Below are positions 4,285 through 5,820 of a stretch of 5,820 nucleotides of DNA, one piece after another. Position numbers and translations under genes: made by a program. The stretch is from Bacteroidota bacterium (GTDB taxonomy: Bacteria; Bacteroidota; Bacteroidia; Bacteroidales; Prolixibacteraceae): NCBI GenBank assembly GCA_030691295.1, contig JAUYEQ010000016.1:1-5820 (forward strand), written 5' to 3'. Position 1 is the first letter of the stretch, and the number at the start of each line of letters is the position of its first letter. Below the pieces are notes generated by a model. It made no database searches. It saw only the letters and a list, made by a program, of their open reading frames with translations, and was not told the DNA's origin.

Positions 4285-5820
4285 ATGAATTTGAAATATA
4301 TAGTCCCTATTTTGCTAATTGCAATAGGGGTAAGAACCGCCTTGGGGCAGGAATTCGACCTTAGTTTTTCAGTACCCGAAAGTAATACGCAAACGCACCA
4401 GGCACGCAACAGTATTTCTCTGTTGGCCGGCTATTCCTACACTCCCAATGGAGGCACTCTTGTTGCCGAAATTGTAAACCCCGTGGTAAACGGGAGTATG
4501 CCCTATTATTCATTTGTCGACCCAGCTAACCGTTCACTTAATACCTCCTCCTATTTGGTAGGAGCCACTTCGGGGGCATTTGATGTAAACCCTGCGGGCG
4601 GGGCCTCATACACCATCCCAATTGATGTGTTGCCAGGTGTAAACGGGTTGGCCCCATCCCTTTCGCTGGTTTATTCAAGCAACGGCGGCTCGGGTGTAGC
4701 TGGTTACGGATGGCAAATCGGGGGCATATCTTCCATTGGCCGCTGTGGGAAAACCATTTACAATGATGGAGTAGCTACCGGGGTTGACCTTACGACCAAT
4801 GACCGGTTTGCCCTCGACGGGCAACGACTGGTACTTTCTCCTTCCTCTGGCACATATGGAGGCAATCTGGCTACTTACCAAACCGAGATTGATGGGTTTA
4901 CCCGTGTACAATCGCAATACTTTAGTGGTAATGGCCCCGAAAAATTCTATGCCCAGACCAAATCGGGCCTGAAAAACTTCTACGGGTTCGACGACGACGG
5001 GCGCCAGCGCATTGACGGGTTTACTGAAGTAATTAACTGGTACGTTACTGAAACATCCGACTTGTATGGCAACCTAATCAGCTATTCGTACATCAAAGAC
5101 AACAGCATGGTTTACCCAGCCGAAATTGCATATGGCCCAAACAAGGTAACCTTTTATTACAAGGAGCGGACAGATGTAACTACCTCGTACCTGAAAGGCA
5201 AGAAAATTGAACAGCACTTGTTACTCGATAAGGTTACAGTGGCTTACTATAGCAATGTGGTGAAAACGTACGAGTTGAAATACAATTATCTTTCAAGTAT
5301 GTACTATGGACAAAGCGTATTAAATGAAGTTATAGAGTATGGCACCGGTGGCAGCCTATTAAATTCAACTGTTTTTTCCTACCAACAACCAGGGAATATC
5401 TCTTTAGGTGCAGAAACTTATCTCCATACGCAAGCAGACCTTTCAACCAATTCATATTTGTATTCTGGAGATTTTAATGGAGATGGATACAAAGATATTT
5501 TAACATTAGATAAACCAACAAGAAGAACGACAAAGCTTTATCTAGGTAACAATTCATTTAGTGGTTTTGCATTTAGTTATCAGATGACCACTAACTCTGG
5601 ATATGATTTAGAAGATATCGTAGTGACGGATTTGAATGGTGATAACAAGGATGACATAATACTTGTTGACCAAAATGGCAATTATTTGTACTATTCTTGG
5701 CTAGTAAGCGATGGAACCTCTTTTGGACCTGCACATCTATTTAAACAATATCCTGCTGAATATTTAAAGGCATTTGAAGTAACAGAAAATCGTTCATCCG
5801 ATTTTGATGGAGATGGATTT
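4285..5820 (+). CDS. SpvB/TcdB-type RHS-family secreted protein, 5' part
   Basis: An uninterrupted 512-codon frame runs from ATG 4285 to the window edge, so the 3' part is missing. A signal peptide covers 1-21 (ALG|Q). Residues 103-183 show the SpvB/TcaC N-terminal pattern: PAGGASYTIPIDVLPGVNG, then PSLSLVYSSNGGSGVAGYGW, then ISSIGRCGKTIY, then NDRFALDGQRLV. Residues 251-270 (NWYVTETSDLYGNLISYSYI) match the WY...D.YGN..SY.Y strands that follow. Calcium-loop repeats of the FG-GAP/VCBS type come next: DFNGDGYKD (396-404), DLNGDNKDD (449-457), DFDGDG (506-511). This is the architecture of the TcdB/SpvB half of Tc-toxin and RHS proteins, which form a large shell around a C-terminal effector; full proteins commonly exceed 1,500 residues. 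Whether this one carries a toxin lies beyond the window. GC content drops from about 51% (4621-4980) to 33% (5461-5820) within the gene. It follows the sorting-domain gene by 14 A-rich bases. Confidence 0.9.
   Translation, partial: MNLKYIVPILLIAIGVRTALGQEFDLSFSVPESNTQTHQARNSISLLAGYSYTPNGGTLVAEIVNPVVNGSMPYYSFVDPANRSLNTSSYLVGATSGAFDVNPAGGASYTIPIDVLPGVNGLAPSLSLVYSSNGGSGVAGYGWQIGGISSIGRCGKTIYNDGVATGVDLTTNDRFALDGQRLVLSPSSGTYGGNLATYQTEIDGFTRVQSQYFSGNGPEKFYAQTKSGLKNFYGFDDDGRQRIDGFTEVINWYVTETSDLYGNLISYSYIKDNSMVYPAEIAYGPNKVTFYYKERTDVTTSYLKGKKIEQHLLLDKVTVAYYSNVVKTYELKYNYLSSMYYGQSVLNEVIEYGTGGSLLNSTVFSYQQPGNISLGAETYLHTQADLSTNSYLYSGDFNGDGYKDILTLDKPTRRTTKLYLGNNSFSGFAFSYQMTTNSGYDLEDIVVTDLNGDNKDDIILVDQNGNYLYYSWLVSDGTSFGPAHLFKQYPAEYLKAFEVTENRSSDFDGDGF

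Noticed and set aside
4675..4972. Open frames on both strands inside the SpvB-type gene
   Set aside because: The continuous 512-codon forward frame with SpvB and calcium-loop motifs accounts for this DNA; the others are shadows.

Overview
The window looks like chromosome from a member of the Bacteroidota, probably order Bacteroidales or Marinilabiliales. The evidence is the set of lineage-typical families (DUF4468, DUF4296 lipoprotein, a type IX secretion sorting domain, SpvB/RHS-like protein), A-rich leaders without Shine-Dalgarno sites, and one good Bacteroidota -7 promoter element (TAnnTTTG, 700-707). All family assignments were made by reading motifs by eye; no database search was run.

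Left part (1-2450), housekeeping-like. A leftward exported DUF4468-type protein (34-318) looks short and may be frameshifted near its 3' end. After a 412-base intergenic stretch, a rightward pair overlaps by ATGA: a DUF4296 lipoprotein (731-1111) and a 156-residue protein (1108-1578). The second protein reads like the two ends of a Bacteroidota amidohydrolase with the catalytic TIM barrel removed. A radical SAM protein of the COG0731 type (1671-2450) follows.

Middle (2451-3201), about 750 bases with no convincing intact gene but much structure. It holds a perfect 21-bp hairpin (2522-2568), a GC-rich island of short hairpins and repeats built around TTCCACG/CGTGGAA (about 2711-2945), and a possible decayed gene tail ending at 3050. 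Near its right end are a C/G-rich set of mutually exclusive stems and an 11-bp hairpin that is a textbook intrinsic terminator only on the minus strand.

Right part (3202-5820), a tightly packed rightward surface/secreted module. It consists of a tail-fibre-like protein with an S74 intramolecular chaperone domain (3202-3828), a 146-residue protein with a single YD motif plus a type IX sorting domain (3830-4270), and the first 512 codons of a large SpvB/TcdB-type protein with FG-GAP/VCBS calcium-loop repeats (4285 to the window edge). The last is the largest gene here and continues beyond the window. All three carry signal peptides and are spaced 1 and 14 bases apart, so they are probably co-transcribed. 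The module is likely an exported RHS/Tc-toxin-like locus; its toxin or effector end, if any, is not visible.
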